Positions 27,051-35,348 of a stretch of DNA of 64,000 nucleotides are shown piece after piece; position 1 is the first letter of the stretch; every line of letters starts with the position of its first letter. A program made the translations under genes and the position numbers. This DNA comes from a virus. The stretch is taken from the IMG/VR virus record IMGVR_UViG_3300037882_001257, positions 1 to 64,000 of that record; one strand, 5' to 3'. The notes under the pieces were generated by a model, which did not search any database, was not told the origin of the DNA, and saw only the letters and a list, made by a program, of their open reading frames with translations.

Positions 27051-27483
27051 AAGTAGGCTCTTTCCAATAGCGTTTTAACACATTAGCGTGTTGTGTGGTT
27101 CTAGCAATTAACTCTACCTTATCGTTAAGATAAGCAGGGCTAATGTAATCATACATAAACTGTGTATATATCCACTCCAGGTTCCACACGTAGAAAAACT
27201 TTTTATGAGCGGACGGAATAGATAGCATCGTGTGGGTAGTTTCAATGTCGGTAGACACAAGTATGCCGTCGAAGCCCCGCAGTTGCGCTGTTTGCATCAT
27301 CGCAAAAGCTGTGGGTTCTGGAATAATGTCTAGCTCATTATAGAACACCGTTAATCGAGGCGCGTTAGGCAGTTTCAGCAGTTTATTGCCCTCTATGTTG
27401 AGATAGCAACCAAGCTGATTCATTCCTATTCGTTGGGTGATTATACCAAGAGTGTTTTGTGCTTTTGTGCTTCGGCTTTCCAT
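26983..27483 (-). CDS. hypothetical protein of the sugar-transfer cluster
   Basis: 166 residues, overlapping its neighbours by 43 and 68 bases. LTVFYNELDIIPEP, FDGILVSTDIETT and FYVWNLEWIYT suggest an alpha/beta Rossmann-like fragment, similar in flavour to the N-terminal half of GT-B enzymes but without a sugar-nucleotide site. It may pair with the adjacent 27441-28295 product. Not confidently assigned. Confidence 0.45.
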   Translation of the reverse strand: MESRSTKAQNTLGIITQRIGMNQLGCYLNIEGNKLLKLPNAPRLTVFYNELDIIPEPTAFAMMQTAQLRGFDGILVSTDIETTHTMLSIPSAHKKFFYVWNLEWIYTQFMYDYISPAYLNDKVELIARTTQHANVLKRYWKEPTYVIENFSATDLNAFIKKESGKL

Positions 27484-28295
27484 TGGCTCTCTTGTAGTGC
27501 GGCACCAAGTTCCATAACGCGGTCTAAGTAAGTATGTTCAGAAATAACAGCTTTGTGCGCTTTCTTTGTGATATTGCGACGGGCGCGCTCATTAGGAAGA
27601 AAATCATTCAGTAAAGAAAACAACTCTTTAGTGTTGTTGTAATGGGGGAATAGGGGGTTTGCGACATTACTCAATACGAAAGTTTTATGAGCTGCACACT
27701 CCAATAATAAGTCAGTATCGGAGTCCAAGTAAATTTTGGTACTTGCTAAGAAACTGGCAATTTTCCCAGGTTGGATAACTCCTAGATATGCAGGAGTTGG
27801 ATAGGACACGTCTCCCAAGATTTTCAATTTGTACATAAAGAGGTCGCGGCTCAATACGTTTACCATTTTAGGATTTGGAGACAACGACAAGTAACCAATA
27901 TCTGTTTCGTACTGGGCATCAAAAGTTCCTGGTGGGAACCTGAAGGTGTCTGCTGCCTTATGGAGAATCATCTTATTGTGGTCGATGTTGTTGAATATCA
28001 CCTTTGGTACTATGTCGTTGACCAGTACCAGCTTTACATACTGCTTGATACTGTCGGGGGCCTCAACGCCATAGATAATAACCGCTGGCTTGAATTCATT
28101 AATAGCTAAAATAGTGTCTTTTTGTATATCTTCTCTAGTAAGTATCACGTAGTCTGGTTTTTGCTCCTCGAACATATCGAACGTGGGCTTTCGTGTTTTA
28201 TCCCACAGTATGATATTCATGCCGGGCAACACAGATAACGCTGTGATGAGACCGGTCATGTTTCTATCTATTTTACTACTAACTGTGATGTTCAC
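27441..28295 (-). CDS. putative GT-B fold glycosyltransferase
   Basis: 284 residues from GTG 28295, chosen because AGGAAGG lies about 8 bases upstream; the longer frame begins inside the previous gene. The N-terminal half is a Rossmann-like domain (PGMNIILWD, PDYVILTRED, AVIIYGVEAP). The C-terminal half has IYLDSDTDLLLECAAHKTF then FVLSNVANPLFP, like the donor-binding half of GT-B enzymes with a final helix (KKAHKAVISEHTYLDRV). The family number and sugar cannot be read. Confidence 0.5.
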   Translation of the reverse strand: MNITVSSKIDRNMTGLITALSVLPGMNIILWDKTRKPTFDMFEEQKPDYVILTREDIQKDTILAINEFKPAVIIYGVEAPDSIKQYVKLVLVNDIVPKVIFNNIDHNKMILHKAADTFRFPPGTFDAQYETDIGYLSLSPNPKMVNVLSRDLFMYKLKILGDVSYPTPAYLGVIQPGKIASFLASTKIYLDSDTDLLLECAAHKTFVLSNVANPLFPHYNNTKELFSLLNDFLPNERARRNITKKAHKAVISEHTYLDRVMELGAALQESQWKAEAQKHKTLLV

Positions 28296-29022
28296 TTTTA
28301 AAGACCTTCCTAACGAATGCGTAGTCCTTGGAGCAGTCAATATCAAAAGCAAACATAGACGGGTCTGGAGAATAGACTCTAAATTTTCCGCCCTTGTCTA
28401 TAATCTTGTTGACAATCTCAAAACTAAATAGGTGGGCATTCTCTTTCTTCCATGTTATCTGCCGCAGTAGGTCGGCCTCTTTGCCCGTGAAGTATGCTAT
28501 CTGTGCCCACTTGTTCGGCAGGCCATAGAACATCTGCTCAACGTATGTTTTGCCACTGGTGAACCCGATTTCATTTTCCTTAAGGTGTTCAGACGTATTA
28601 GCTACTATACAAGATTCTCGGTCGAAAGGCAAATTCAGAGCAGTCTTGTTAAAAGCTAAATCGCCCTGGATAGTTATTATACGGTCTGTTGTCGCAGCGC
28701 GCAGACCTAGGCCGATACTTCTTGCTATATTTGTGTCTGCGTAACCTTCGTTTTCGACTTTAATGACCTCTTTAGGGGCGTGGTTCATAACCTTGTCTGA
28801 CTCGAAGCCTGTGACCAAGATAATTTCCACCACTGGAAACACCGAATGTATATGCTTGACTTGTTCATCTATAAGCAGGTTATCGCCTATTGGAGCCAAC
28901 GACCGCGCACCAAACGTGGTCATTCTATTGCCTGAGCCAGCAGCCAGTAGTATAACGCTGTACTTTTGGTTGACATGCGGCACCTTGATAAGTGACACGT
29001 TCTTTATAGCTTTGTTAGACAT
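28279..29022 (-). CDS. sugar-phosphate nucleotidyltransferase-like protein
   Basis: 247 residues. It opens with YSVILLAAGSGNRM (glycine-rich nucleotide loop), then APIGDNLLIDEQV, EIILVTGFE, ITIQGDLAFN (GD metal site) and FAFDIDCSKDY, the order expected for NTP-transferases that make NDP-sugars from sugar phosphates. The lysine usually found in the signature before L.PI is replaced (ARSLAPI). It probably supplies activated sugars to the surrounding glycosyltransferases. Confidence 0.75.
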   Translation of the reverse strand: MSNKAIKNVSLIKVPHVNQKYSVILLAAGSGNRMTTFGARSLAPIGDNLLIDEQVKHIHSVFPVVEIILVTGFESDKVMNHAPKEVIKVENEGYADTNIARSIGLGLRAATTDRIITIQGDLAFNKTALNLPFDRESCIVANTSEHLKENEIGFTSGKTYVEQMFYGLPNKWAQIAYFTGKEADLLRQITWKKENAHLFSFEIVNKIIDKGGKFRVYSPDPSMFAFDIDCSKDYAFVRKVFKSEHHS

Positions 29023-29558
29023 TCTCTCACAACCTTTATTTCTTCCGTAATATTGCCGTTGGTGTGTTCACTACTCAGTAACGGTATTGCTACGTGGTGC
29101 AATAGGTGCCTCATGCCGTACTGTAACAAGAATTGGAAGTGGTATAAAACCTTGAGTTCCTCATTAAACTTTATCAGTGGGTCCGGCTTGAATAGTAAAG
29201 GTGTATTGACAATTTTACCACTAGTAACTACGTCAAAGGACCAGTATGGATAGTATTGTATTATGTCTCCGGCAATATTATCGCAGTACACTCCCTTATT
29301 TAGATTATACTCAATAAGAGGTATTATGAGTTCCTCTAAAGAATGCTCACTGACGAAATCATCCTCTTTAGACAAGCATATCACGTAATCAGAGAATTCT
29401 ACATTCCTAAGCCCTTCATTGAATACCAACGGGGCGTTTTCATTCGAGTTATAGAGCATGTCATAGTTGGGATACTTTTGCTTAATAAATGACCCATTGG
29501 TAATGACAGTTACTCTGGGAAATTTTGCACTACTTTGGTCACCGGTATTGTCGGGCAT
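29004..29558 (-). CDS. GT-A-like glycosyltransferase fragment
   Basis: 184 residues. VTVITNGSF, LVFNEGLRNVEFSDYVICLSKEDDF match the second half of a GT2 catalytic domain (N.Gl..a..dyi.flD.DD), with KEDD in place of the DXD. HLLHHVAIPLLSSEHTNG forms the C-terminus. The N-terminal strand set is short, and the gene overlaps the upstream GT-like gene by 49 bases, so the two may be halves of one enzyme or may act together. Confidence 0.5.
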   Translation of the reverse strand: MPDNTGDQSSAKFPRVTVITNGSFIKQKYPNYDMLYNSNENAPLVFNEGLRNVEFSDYVICLSKEDDFVSEHSLEELIIPLIEYNLNKGVYCDNIAGDIIQYYPYWSFDVVTSGKIVNTPLLFKPDPLIKFNEELKVLYHFQFLLQYGMRHLLHHVAIPLLSSEHTNGNITEEIKVVRECLTKL

Positions 29559-30280
29559 CCTAATTCTTTCAATTTGACTGGTAGAGGAAATTGCTTGTTA
29601 CCCATGAAATAATCATACATAATTCGCGGTACAGTCCATCCGTTACCGGTGGAGTTTGGAGTGAGAGCTGTGAATTCTAAGAACTCATTGTTCACTTGTT
29701 TGTTTATATCCTCACCGAAGGTCTCTGGAACAATAAACCCCGCTTGGAATGTAGAGTAGAAGTTTGCATCCTTGTAAGCTGGCGAACTCACAATCAAATC
29801 TTCCCATAGGCACTGTTCTAGGTCGGGGTCGTCGATACGTTGTACCCGCCACGGAATAGGTATGTGCTGTAATAGAGTAGCTAGATGCCTCAAGCTATAC
29901 TTTGCCATCGGAGGGCGAACCACCCCAATGTACTTAGGTGGTAGTGTTTGGTTAACTAGCGAATCTACAGTTAGCTTGATAGAATCGTACTCGTCATTAT
30001 TACCAAAAACAATGTCTATGAAGCGGAGCGCAATTTCTTTCTGGATAAGCCCTAGCCGCTTTGGCAGGGATTTTTCTTCTGCATGAATCCAGTTCTTAGT
30101 GCGCTTAGACATACAGATACGGTCAGGAATCACATAAAACTCTTTTTCTTCGTCGTAGCATTCCATAATTGGTAAGCCCTTTGACCTGTACTTATCCAGT
30201 ATATTCAGGTCGCACCCAGTTTGGGTAATGTCTTCATAGGTTGCAAAGATACAGTCTTTACACGATGTAAAATTACGCAT
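29510..30280 (-). CDS. GT2-like protein with an N-terminal cysteine cluster
   Basis: 256 residues from ATG 30280 (an upstream frame extends to 30349 inside the previous gene). Residues 1-60 hold FTSCKDCIFATYE, QTGC, MEC and DRIC, five cysteines, a domain often fused to phage GT2 enzymes. Next comes IVFGNNDEYDSIKLTVDSL with QTLPPKYIGVV, the start of a GT-A fold. The catalytic DXD region is not obvious here, and the following gene carries a matching continuation. Confidence 0.5.
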   Translation of the reverse strand: MRNFTSCKDCIFATYEDITQTGCDLNILDKYRSKGLPIMECYDEEKEFYVIPDRICMSKRTKNWIHAEEKSLPKRLGLIQKEIALRFIDIVFGNNDEYDSIKLTVDSLVNQTLPPKYIGVVRPPMAKYSLRHLATLLQHIPIPWRVQRIDDPDLEQCLWEDLIVSSPAYKDANFYSTFQAGFIVPETFGEDINKQVNNEFLEFTALTPNSTGNGWTVPRIMYDYFMGNKQFPLPVKLKELGCPTIPVTKVVQNFPE

Positions 30281-30677
30281 GTTTAAATTTCTTGGCTGAT
30301 ATAACGTATTGTTGATGATAGATTTCGGAAGTGGCAACAGTAAAGCCACGACTATTCAATTGGTCAATTAGGGTACTCATACACGTAGCTGATTTATGAT
30401 TGTTGCTAAAAAGGGTCTGAATGGCTTTTTGGCTATTGATAACACCAAAGGTCAGGGAGTGCGCTATTTGATATATGTCTACACCAGCAAAGTGAACAGT
30501 GCCGCCATACCGAACCTTACTTAGTATAGTATCTAGTACGGTCATTTGAGATTCGTATTCTACATGGTCTAATAGGTCCCCAACTCTAATTTCTGAACAA
30601 GAGCCGTCCACAATGTCGGGAATTTGGTTAATGTCTATCTCTTGTTGACCCTCTAAACCCGTGATGTTGATTTTCAT
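30273..30677 (-). CDS. truncated methyltransferase-like protein
   Basis: 134 residues. VGDLLDHVEYESQMTVLD, ILSKVRYGGTVHFAGVD and a C-terminal GFTVATSEIYHQQYVISAKK resemble the second half of class I SAM-dependent methyltransferases (post-motif II 'GG.l.i...D' segment). The N-terminal SAM loop GxGxG is missing. It lies between glycosyltransferases and overlaps both neighbours. Probably a non-catalytic relic or a partner subunit. Confidence 0.45.
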   Translation of the reverse strand: MKINITGLEGQQEIDINQIPDIVDGSCSEIRVGDLLDHVEYESQMTVLDTILSKVRYGGTVHFAGVDIYQIAHSLTFGVINSQKAIQTLFSNNHKSATCMSTLIDQLNSRGFTVATSEIYHQQYVISAKKFKHA

Positions 30678-31546
30678 GCTAAGAATACCTCATATCTGTG
30701 CTTTTCTAAAATGGTGTTCCATGTATCGACAAATTCCTTGATAGGCCCGTGGTGAGTGTGGACGTACTCCAAGGCTTGCTTTTGCAAGAACGGAACTTCG
30801 TCTTTTATGCTATTCACAACCGCAGGAGCTTCCGCGACCGAATTGAAAAATCGCACGTTGTCTTTCAGGGTCTTGCTGAGGTAGTCTGTTCTATTACTAA
30901 CAATAGCGCAGCCACTTTTCATAGCGGTCACAAGACTATCAGATATGTGGTTAAGAGACGACAGATTGACGAATATCTTGGCTCGCGCAAACAGGTTGTA
31001 GTGTTCCTTGTCGTATAGCTGAGTAGACAGTCCAGGATTATTGCCGGAGATTACCAAGCTCGGTATTGCGGCTTGTAAGCTGCGTAGTAGATTGTAGTCC
31101 TCTGGCAAAAAGTGCCCATGCACCAATACTATGTCTTTTTCCTCTGCTGCATACGCTTCATCTGAATATGCTCTAGGTATAATAACAGAGTCGTTGATTA
31201 CGGATGTTAGTTCATTATCTGATATGGATGCCACTATTGATGGAATGGCCCTGTAATTCATTTCCTGTATCGCGCGGGCTGGTAGTGCCTCGTGAGACAC
31301 CATAATAGTCGGTAGATGCAATCCTAAGCCAAACTTTTTAACAAAGTCCTGATGTACGGGAGATTGATTAATCAGTAGATGGAAAGGCGTCGTATCTCGC
31401 CAGTTGTAGGTTGACGGGTCTATTAGATGAATATTATCAGGTACGTTTTTTGTGGTTGGATACCAGCCAGCAGGAGCGTAGCTGGCCGCCCCGTAAATGT
31501 TGTGGCCGGTTTTGGCTAAATCTAAGCAATAACACCCGTCATACAA
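30674..31546 (-). CDS. GT-B glycosyltransferase with an uncertain start
   Basis: 290 residues from TTG 31546, the only usual start available. The C-terminal half is a clear GT-B donor domain: DIVLVHGHFLPEDY, YNLFARAKIFVNLSSLNHISDSLVTAMKSGCAIVSN. The frame stays open upstream, and the residues there complete a normal first Rossmann strand (NILCYLYDG), but no ATG, GTG or further TTG precedes it. Translation may begin at a rare codon or arise by frameshift from the upstream glycosyltransferase. Confidence 0.6.
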   Translation of the reverse strand: MYDGCYCLDLAKTGHNIYGAASYAPAGWYPTTKNVPDNIHLIDPSTYNWRDTTPFHLLINQSPVHQDFVKKFGLGLHLPTIMVSHEALPARAIQEMNYRAIPSIVASISDNELTSVINDSVIIPRAYSDEAYAAEEKDIVLVHGHFLPEDYNLLRSLQAAIPSLVISGNNPGLSTQLYDKEHYNLFARAKIFVNLSSLNHISDSLVTAMKSGCAIVSNRTDYLSKTLKDNVRFFNSVAEAPAVVNSIKDEVPFLQKQALEYVHTHHGPIKEFVDTWNTILEKHRYEVFLA

Positions 31547-31605
31547 ATAGCAGAGTATATTGAGCGGGCTAGTGTGCTTAACACACTTATTTACCAGGTT
31601 TTTGA

Positions 31606-32757
31606 TTATACTAATGGTAGGCCATCCACTCTTCCATCAATGATGGATAAATGCTGGTTAATTAACGTAGCAATACTGTCGCAGGAAAAAGAGTCGAGGC
31701 GATGCTGTGCCTTCTCTCTGCGGGCTGTTCGCGCTTCGTCCGAGCTTTCATACGCTGCCCGCATCTGTCTTTGTAGGTCAATAATACTTGGTTCTCTCCA
31801 AGTTTCCCACGAAGTGTAAAGATTAGCAAGTGGCGGGTCTGGAACATAAACGGGAGTCTCGTGGCTTTCTACAAGAAAACCGCAGTCTCCTACCAAGTCG
31901 GCCATACCAGTATCATTGGTCACAATCACATCGTTACCCATGTACATAGCTTCCATGACCGGTCTTGACAGTGACTCACCCCGACTTGGAAGTACTAAGC
32001 AATCACCTAGTTTATGTAATCCAGCTAGTTCCTGTTGATTGAGAAAATCCGTAATGAGGAATTCTGATGCATACAGGTCTTCGTTCTGATACAGCCTCAT
32101 TTTGGATTTAATGTCTGATATTTGTTGCTGCATTACAACAGACAACTCTTCAGACGAATGCAACAACTTAGTTGTTTTAATAACGAGCTTCACTGGTTCA
32201 TTCTTGGTGAACTCTCGATGGAAAGCTATTATTAGCCCTTCAATGTTTTTTCTATGAATCATTTCACCTATGTAGTAGAATACATAAGAGTCGTCAATGT
32301 TTGGGATGTCAAGCGGCGCTGCGTCCTTAGATAGCCACGATGTATCTATAGGCATTGGAACAATTGAAATGCGTGTCTTAACCCCGCTCTTGCGTAGTAT
32401 GTTCTCTTCGGCTTTACTAGACACCCATATCTCATCCATTAGGTTGCAATAGCTGTGCCAATTAATCTGTGTCCATTTCGCAGATTCAAAATAGGCAATG
32501 CCGATGTTCCAACAGTCAGGCTGGCGACTAAAATAGTGAGGTAGGGCATTCTGAATAACAACATCTGGATATGTGTCTAATACATTGCTTTCAGCTTCGT
32601 ATAGTTCTGCCGGTAAAGTGGCTTCAATGTTGGCGGCCATAAACAGGGGCTTAGCAGATATATTGTGGCCGGTCTTTACTAAGGACTGTAGGTAACTCTG
32701 GCTAGATTTTCCCCAGCCGTCCCGCTGTCTAAAAGGCCCTATGAATACTATGTTCAT
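31606..32757 (-). CDS. GT4-type glycosyltransferase
   Basis: 383 residues, ATG 32757 overlapping the upstream stop by 4 bases. N-terminal IVFIGPFRQRDGWGKSSQSYLQSL and IGIAYFES are the acceptor domain. FYYIGEMIHRKNIEGLIIAF and CLVLPSRGESLSRPVMEAMYMGNDVIVTN are the GT4 donor domain, with an E-x7-E-like motif in the latter. It retains donor sugar from an NDP-sugar to an unknown acceptor. One of several GT-B enzymes in tandem. Confidence 0.8.
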   Translation of the reverse strand: MNIVFIGPFRQRDGWGKSSQSYLQSLVKTGHNISAKPLFMAANIEATLPAELYEAESNVLDTYPDVVIQNALPHYFSRQPDCWNIGIAYFESAKWTQINWHSYCNLMDEIWVSSKAEENILRKSGVKTRISIVPMPIDTSWLSKDAAPLDIPNIDDSYVFYYIGEMIHRKNIEGLIIAFHREFTKNEPVKLVIKTTKLLHSSEELSVVMQQQISDIKSKMRLYQNEDLYASEFLITDFLNQQELAGLHKLGDCLVLPSRGESLSRPVMEAMYMGNDVIVTNDTGMADLVGDCGFLVESHETPVYVPDPPLANLYTSWETWREPSIIDLQRQMRAAYESSDEARTARREKAQHRLDSFSCDSIATLINQHLSIIDGRVDGLPLV

Positions 32758-34391
32758 TTGTTCGCGTACTCAATATAGTCGGTGTGTGGAGGCTTCAAAA
32801 TACCACAGCGGATTTTCTCACACAATATCTTGTTCTCTGCGACAGCCCTAAATAGCTCAAAAATTTCCTGCGGGGTAACAGGTTGCATTCTGCCACCGTC
32901 AGTTACAAAACCCAAATTTAAATCCTTAGTTAAGTTGAGGGCTTCAACGCTATTAATACGATGAGGCTCACGAATAACCTCCATGTATAGCCAGTTTACA
33001 AAACCCTTAGTGGTGTTGATGCTGCCTGGGATTTTATTTGGAACACGATATAGCTCAGGCGGGGAATCCCAGCGACCTTGTCTATTTTCTAGGACCAAGC
33101 TATCAAAGTGTTGAATGAGCTTGTCCCCTGTCTTGTCCCAGTCGAAATACTTTTCGGCGGCCTTACGTGAATTTTTACTGTAGATTGACCGCTGTTCCTT
33201 GGTCATGTTGACAAACCTAGCAAATGTATCAGCACAGTAATCATCATCTGGTAAAGCTCGAATAGCACCGGTGCCGTGGTCGAAAAACATACGCTCTACC
33301 TTGAGCGGAAAACCCTTGGTCTTAGCCACTATATCAGCCATTCCACTATAGTCTACAGCCATCAGTGGAAGCCCACACGCCGCCGCCTCTAGTTGAGGCA
33401 TTCCAGCCCCCTCGCAGGTAGCGTATTGAATATATGCGTCAAACAGGTTGTACATATCCCCCATTTGTTCTTCCGTGTATCCATAAGATACCGTTGGTAG
33501 AACTCCGGTCGCAGCGTTGGAGTATGGTGAATATGTCTTAGAGTCTTGGAACTTAGAAGCGAACGGTAGACGGGTCTGCATACATACGTAGCTAAATAGA
33601 ACGCGGTCTTCTACTCCAAAGAACTTCAACCAATATGGAATATCCCATCCGGCTGTGTCTGGATAAGCAACGTGGCAATACAAATAGACATTATCACTGA
33701 TTTCAGGATATTTATCTAAGAAGAGACGTAGAGCGTGGAATAGGTCTGGATAGAGCTTTCTCATCTGATTTCTCATCACTGTCCCGATGATGATAGCGTC
33801 CTCGTTAAACCCGTGGGCTTTACGGTGTGCTTTCTTGTCTGCGACAGGTTTGAGAACATCAAGATTAACACCGGGAGAAGCAGACCCTATATACTTGATG
33901 GTGCCGTGGCTTTGCTTACGCATGATTTCGCCACCCCAGTCGGTATATGCAAATACTGAATCAGCAGTCTCAAACATTTCAATCCATTGCTCGCGTATGG
34001 GCGCTGAATCACAAGTAGGCATGATACTCCAATGGTAGTACTTACGCAGCGGAGAGATAGCCTCAAACGTGAAGTTGTAGGGGTCTCTTGGGTCAAAGAC
34101 TATATCGGCATGATAGTCTAGCAAAACTCTATTGAAACGCCACTCTCCAAAGTGGTTGTTCCTGTTTTGCATGAACTCTCGATAGCGCCCGTCACTCTCT
34201 TGGACGTTATTAGCATAGACTCTCCACGGGACAGGATTAGCTCTAACATGCTCTAGCGATGCACCAATAGCAAATTCAGCAATTTCAAACTTGTTGCTCT
34301 TGTACAGTCTCGATAGAATCTCTTTGCCGTAGGTGCCAAAGCCCGACAGGACAGATGAAGATTCATTAACGAATAATATCTTTTTCTTCAT
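32754..34391 (-). CDS. large GT-B (GT4-like) glycosyltransferase
   Basis: 545 residues from ATG 34391 (a longer frame starts within the sigma gene). ILFVNESSSVLSGFGTYGKEIL is the first Rossmann strand and glycine loop; HWSIMPTCDSAPI and SPGVNLDVLKPV lead into the donor domain, with YIQYATCEGAGMPQLEAAACGLPLMAV as the E-x7-E region. An extra 130-residue C-terminal region follows, longer than normal GT4 enzymes, and may bind the acceptor. Confidence 0.75.
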   Translation of the reverse strand: MKKKILFVNESSSVLSGFGTYGKEILSRLYKSNKFEIAEFAIGASLEHVRANPVPWRVYANNVQESDGRYREFMQNRNNHFGEWRFNRVLLDYHADIVFDPRDPYNFTFEAISPLRKYYHWSIMPTCDSAPIREQWIEMFETADSVFAYTDWGGEIMRKQSHGTIKYIGSASPGVNLDVLKPVADKKAHRKAHGFNEDAIIIGTVMRNQMRKLYPDLFHALRLFLDKYPEISDNVYLYCHVAYPDTAGWDIPYWLKFFGVEDRVLFSYVCMQTRLPFASKFQDSKTYSPYSNAATGVLPTVSYGYTEEQMGDMYNLFDAYIQYATCEGAGMPQLEAAACGLPLMAVDYSGMADIVAKTKGFPLKVERMFFDHGTGAIRALPDDDYCADTFARFVNMTKEQRSIYSKNSRKAAEKYFDWDKTGDKLIQHFDSLVLENRQGRWDSPPELYRVPNKIPGSINTTKGFVNWLYMEVIREPHRINSVEALNLTKDLNLGFVTDGGRMQPVTPQEIFELFRAVAENKILCEKIRCGILKPPHTDYIEYANK

Positions 34392-34839
34392 ATTGACCGT
34401 CTTGAATTTTGACAATAGCCGAATGGAAAACTTTATTGGCCCAAAACCGCGTCTTACCGAATGAGTCGCCTATAGCACTAAAGCTGTGGTTCGCTAACCT
34501 CATTTTGATAATCTGGCGCTCGGTATCTGTGAGAGAATTGGGTAGAGCATCTTCAATAGATTCGGCAGGGATATTAATCTCTTCTGCTACCGAATCTAGC
34601 GAACACATAACGTGCTTATTCTCTTTCGTTATGTAACGCGCTATCTCCCCGTGAATATAATACCATGCATAGGTACTCAATTTCCCTATGGATGGATTAT
34701 ACCTTCGTATAGCCTTTAACAAACCAATCCTACCTAATTGGACGTATTCATCCAACTCCGTAGGATTGCGAGGTTTGAAATTTTTTGCTATCTTAACAAC
34801 TAAACCAGTGTTAGATAGGATTAATTCCTGTTCAGTCAT
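34366..34839 (-). CDS. phage sigma70-family factor
   Basis: 157 residues. Residues 8-75 are sigma region 2 (LVVKIAKNF, LDEYVQLGRIGLLKAIRRYNPSIG, STYAWYYIHGEIARYI). Residues about 100-150 are region 4 (LTDTERQIIKMRL then a helix-turn-helix AIGDSFGKTRFWANKVF). Regions 1 and 3 are absent, as in small phage or alternative sigma factors. It overlaps ssb by one base and is driven by the promoter at 35316-35343. It likely redirects host RNA polymerase to phage late promoters. Confidence 0.85.
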   Translation of the reverse strand: MTEQELILSNTGLVVKIAKNFKPRNPTELDEYVQLGRIGLLKAIRRYNPSIGKLSTYAWYYIHGEIARYITKENKHVMCSLDSVAEEINIPAESIEDALPNSLTDTERQIIKMRLANHSFSAIGDSFGKTRFWANKVFHSAIVKIQDGQYEEKDIIR

Positions 34840-35270
34840 TAGAACGGGATTTCTTCGCCGCTCTTTGGTTCTTCTGCTGGCGCTTCAGCAGGGGCACTAT
34901 TTTCTTCCTCGCTTGGTGGTGAGTTGTCAGGCGACGGCTTACCGGACTTAGGACGCACTACATCGAAGCGTTCTACCGAAACGAACGTCTCATTACGCGG
35001 TGTTCCATCTTCTGCGGTCCACTTGTTATTCTTGAGTCTGCCATAGACCAAGACTCCGTCTCCCTTTGCAGCGCGAGCCACAATGCGTTCAGCTACACTG
35101 TTCCATGCTTCACATCGAACAAATGTTGCAACATTTTCCCATTCACCAGCCGCGTTTTTGCGGCCTTCGTTGATAGCTACCGTGAACTTTGTCAGAGGGC
35201 TTTTTTGCGCCCCAACGTGCTTCAATTCCGGGTCCGCTGTCAAATTTCCGTTTCCAAACCAACCTTGCAT
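34839..35270 (-). CDS. ssb: single-stranded DNA-binding protein
   Basis: 143 residues, ATG 35270 with GGAGG upstream. Residues 1-105 are the OB fold (GNGNLTADPELKHVG, TKFTVAINEGRKN, FVRCEAWNSVAERI, GVLVYGRLKNNKW). A disordered Pro/Glu linker leads to the acidic tip EEIPF, the site by which SSB recruits replication partners. It protects single-stranded DNA during replication and recombination. First gene of the operon that includes the sigma factor and the sugar-transfer cluster. Confidence 0.92.
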   Translation of the reverse strand: MQGWFGNGNLTADPELKHVGAQKSPLTKFTVAINEGRKNAAGEWENVATFVRCEAWNSVAERIVARAAKGDGVLVYGRLKNNKWTAEDGTPRNETFVSVERFDVVRPKSGKPSPDNSPPSEEENSAPAEAPAEEPKSGEEIPF

Positions 35271-35315
35271 TGTCTTACCTCCGGTTTTCGTACTGTAAAA
35301 ATCTCGCTACCATAT

Positions 35316-35343
35316 ACTATACAGGGCGACTGCCACAAGGCAA
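35316..35343 (-). promoter_or_regulatory. sigma70-type promoter of ssb
   Basis: TTGCCT (complement of 35338-35343), 16-base spacer, TATAGT (35316-35321). It lies 46 bases upstream of the ssb ATG, between the polymerase gene and ssb. Four other promoters in the window share the 16-base spacing. Confidence 0.7.
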
Positions 35344-35348
35344 GCCCG

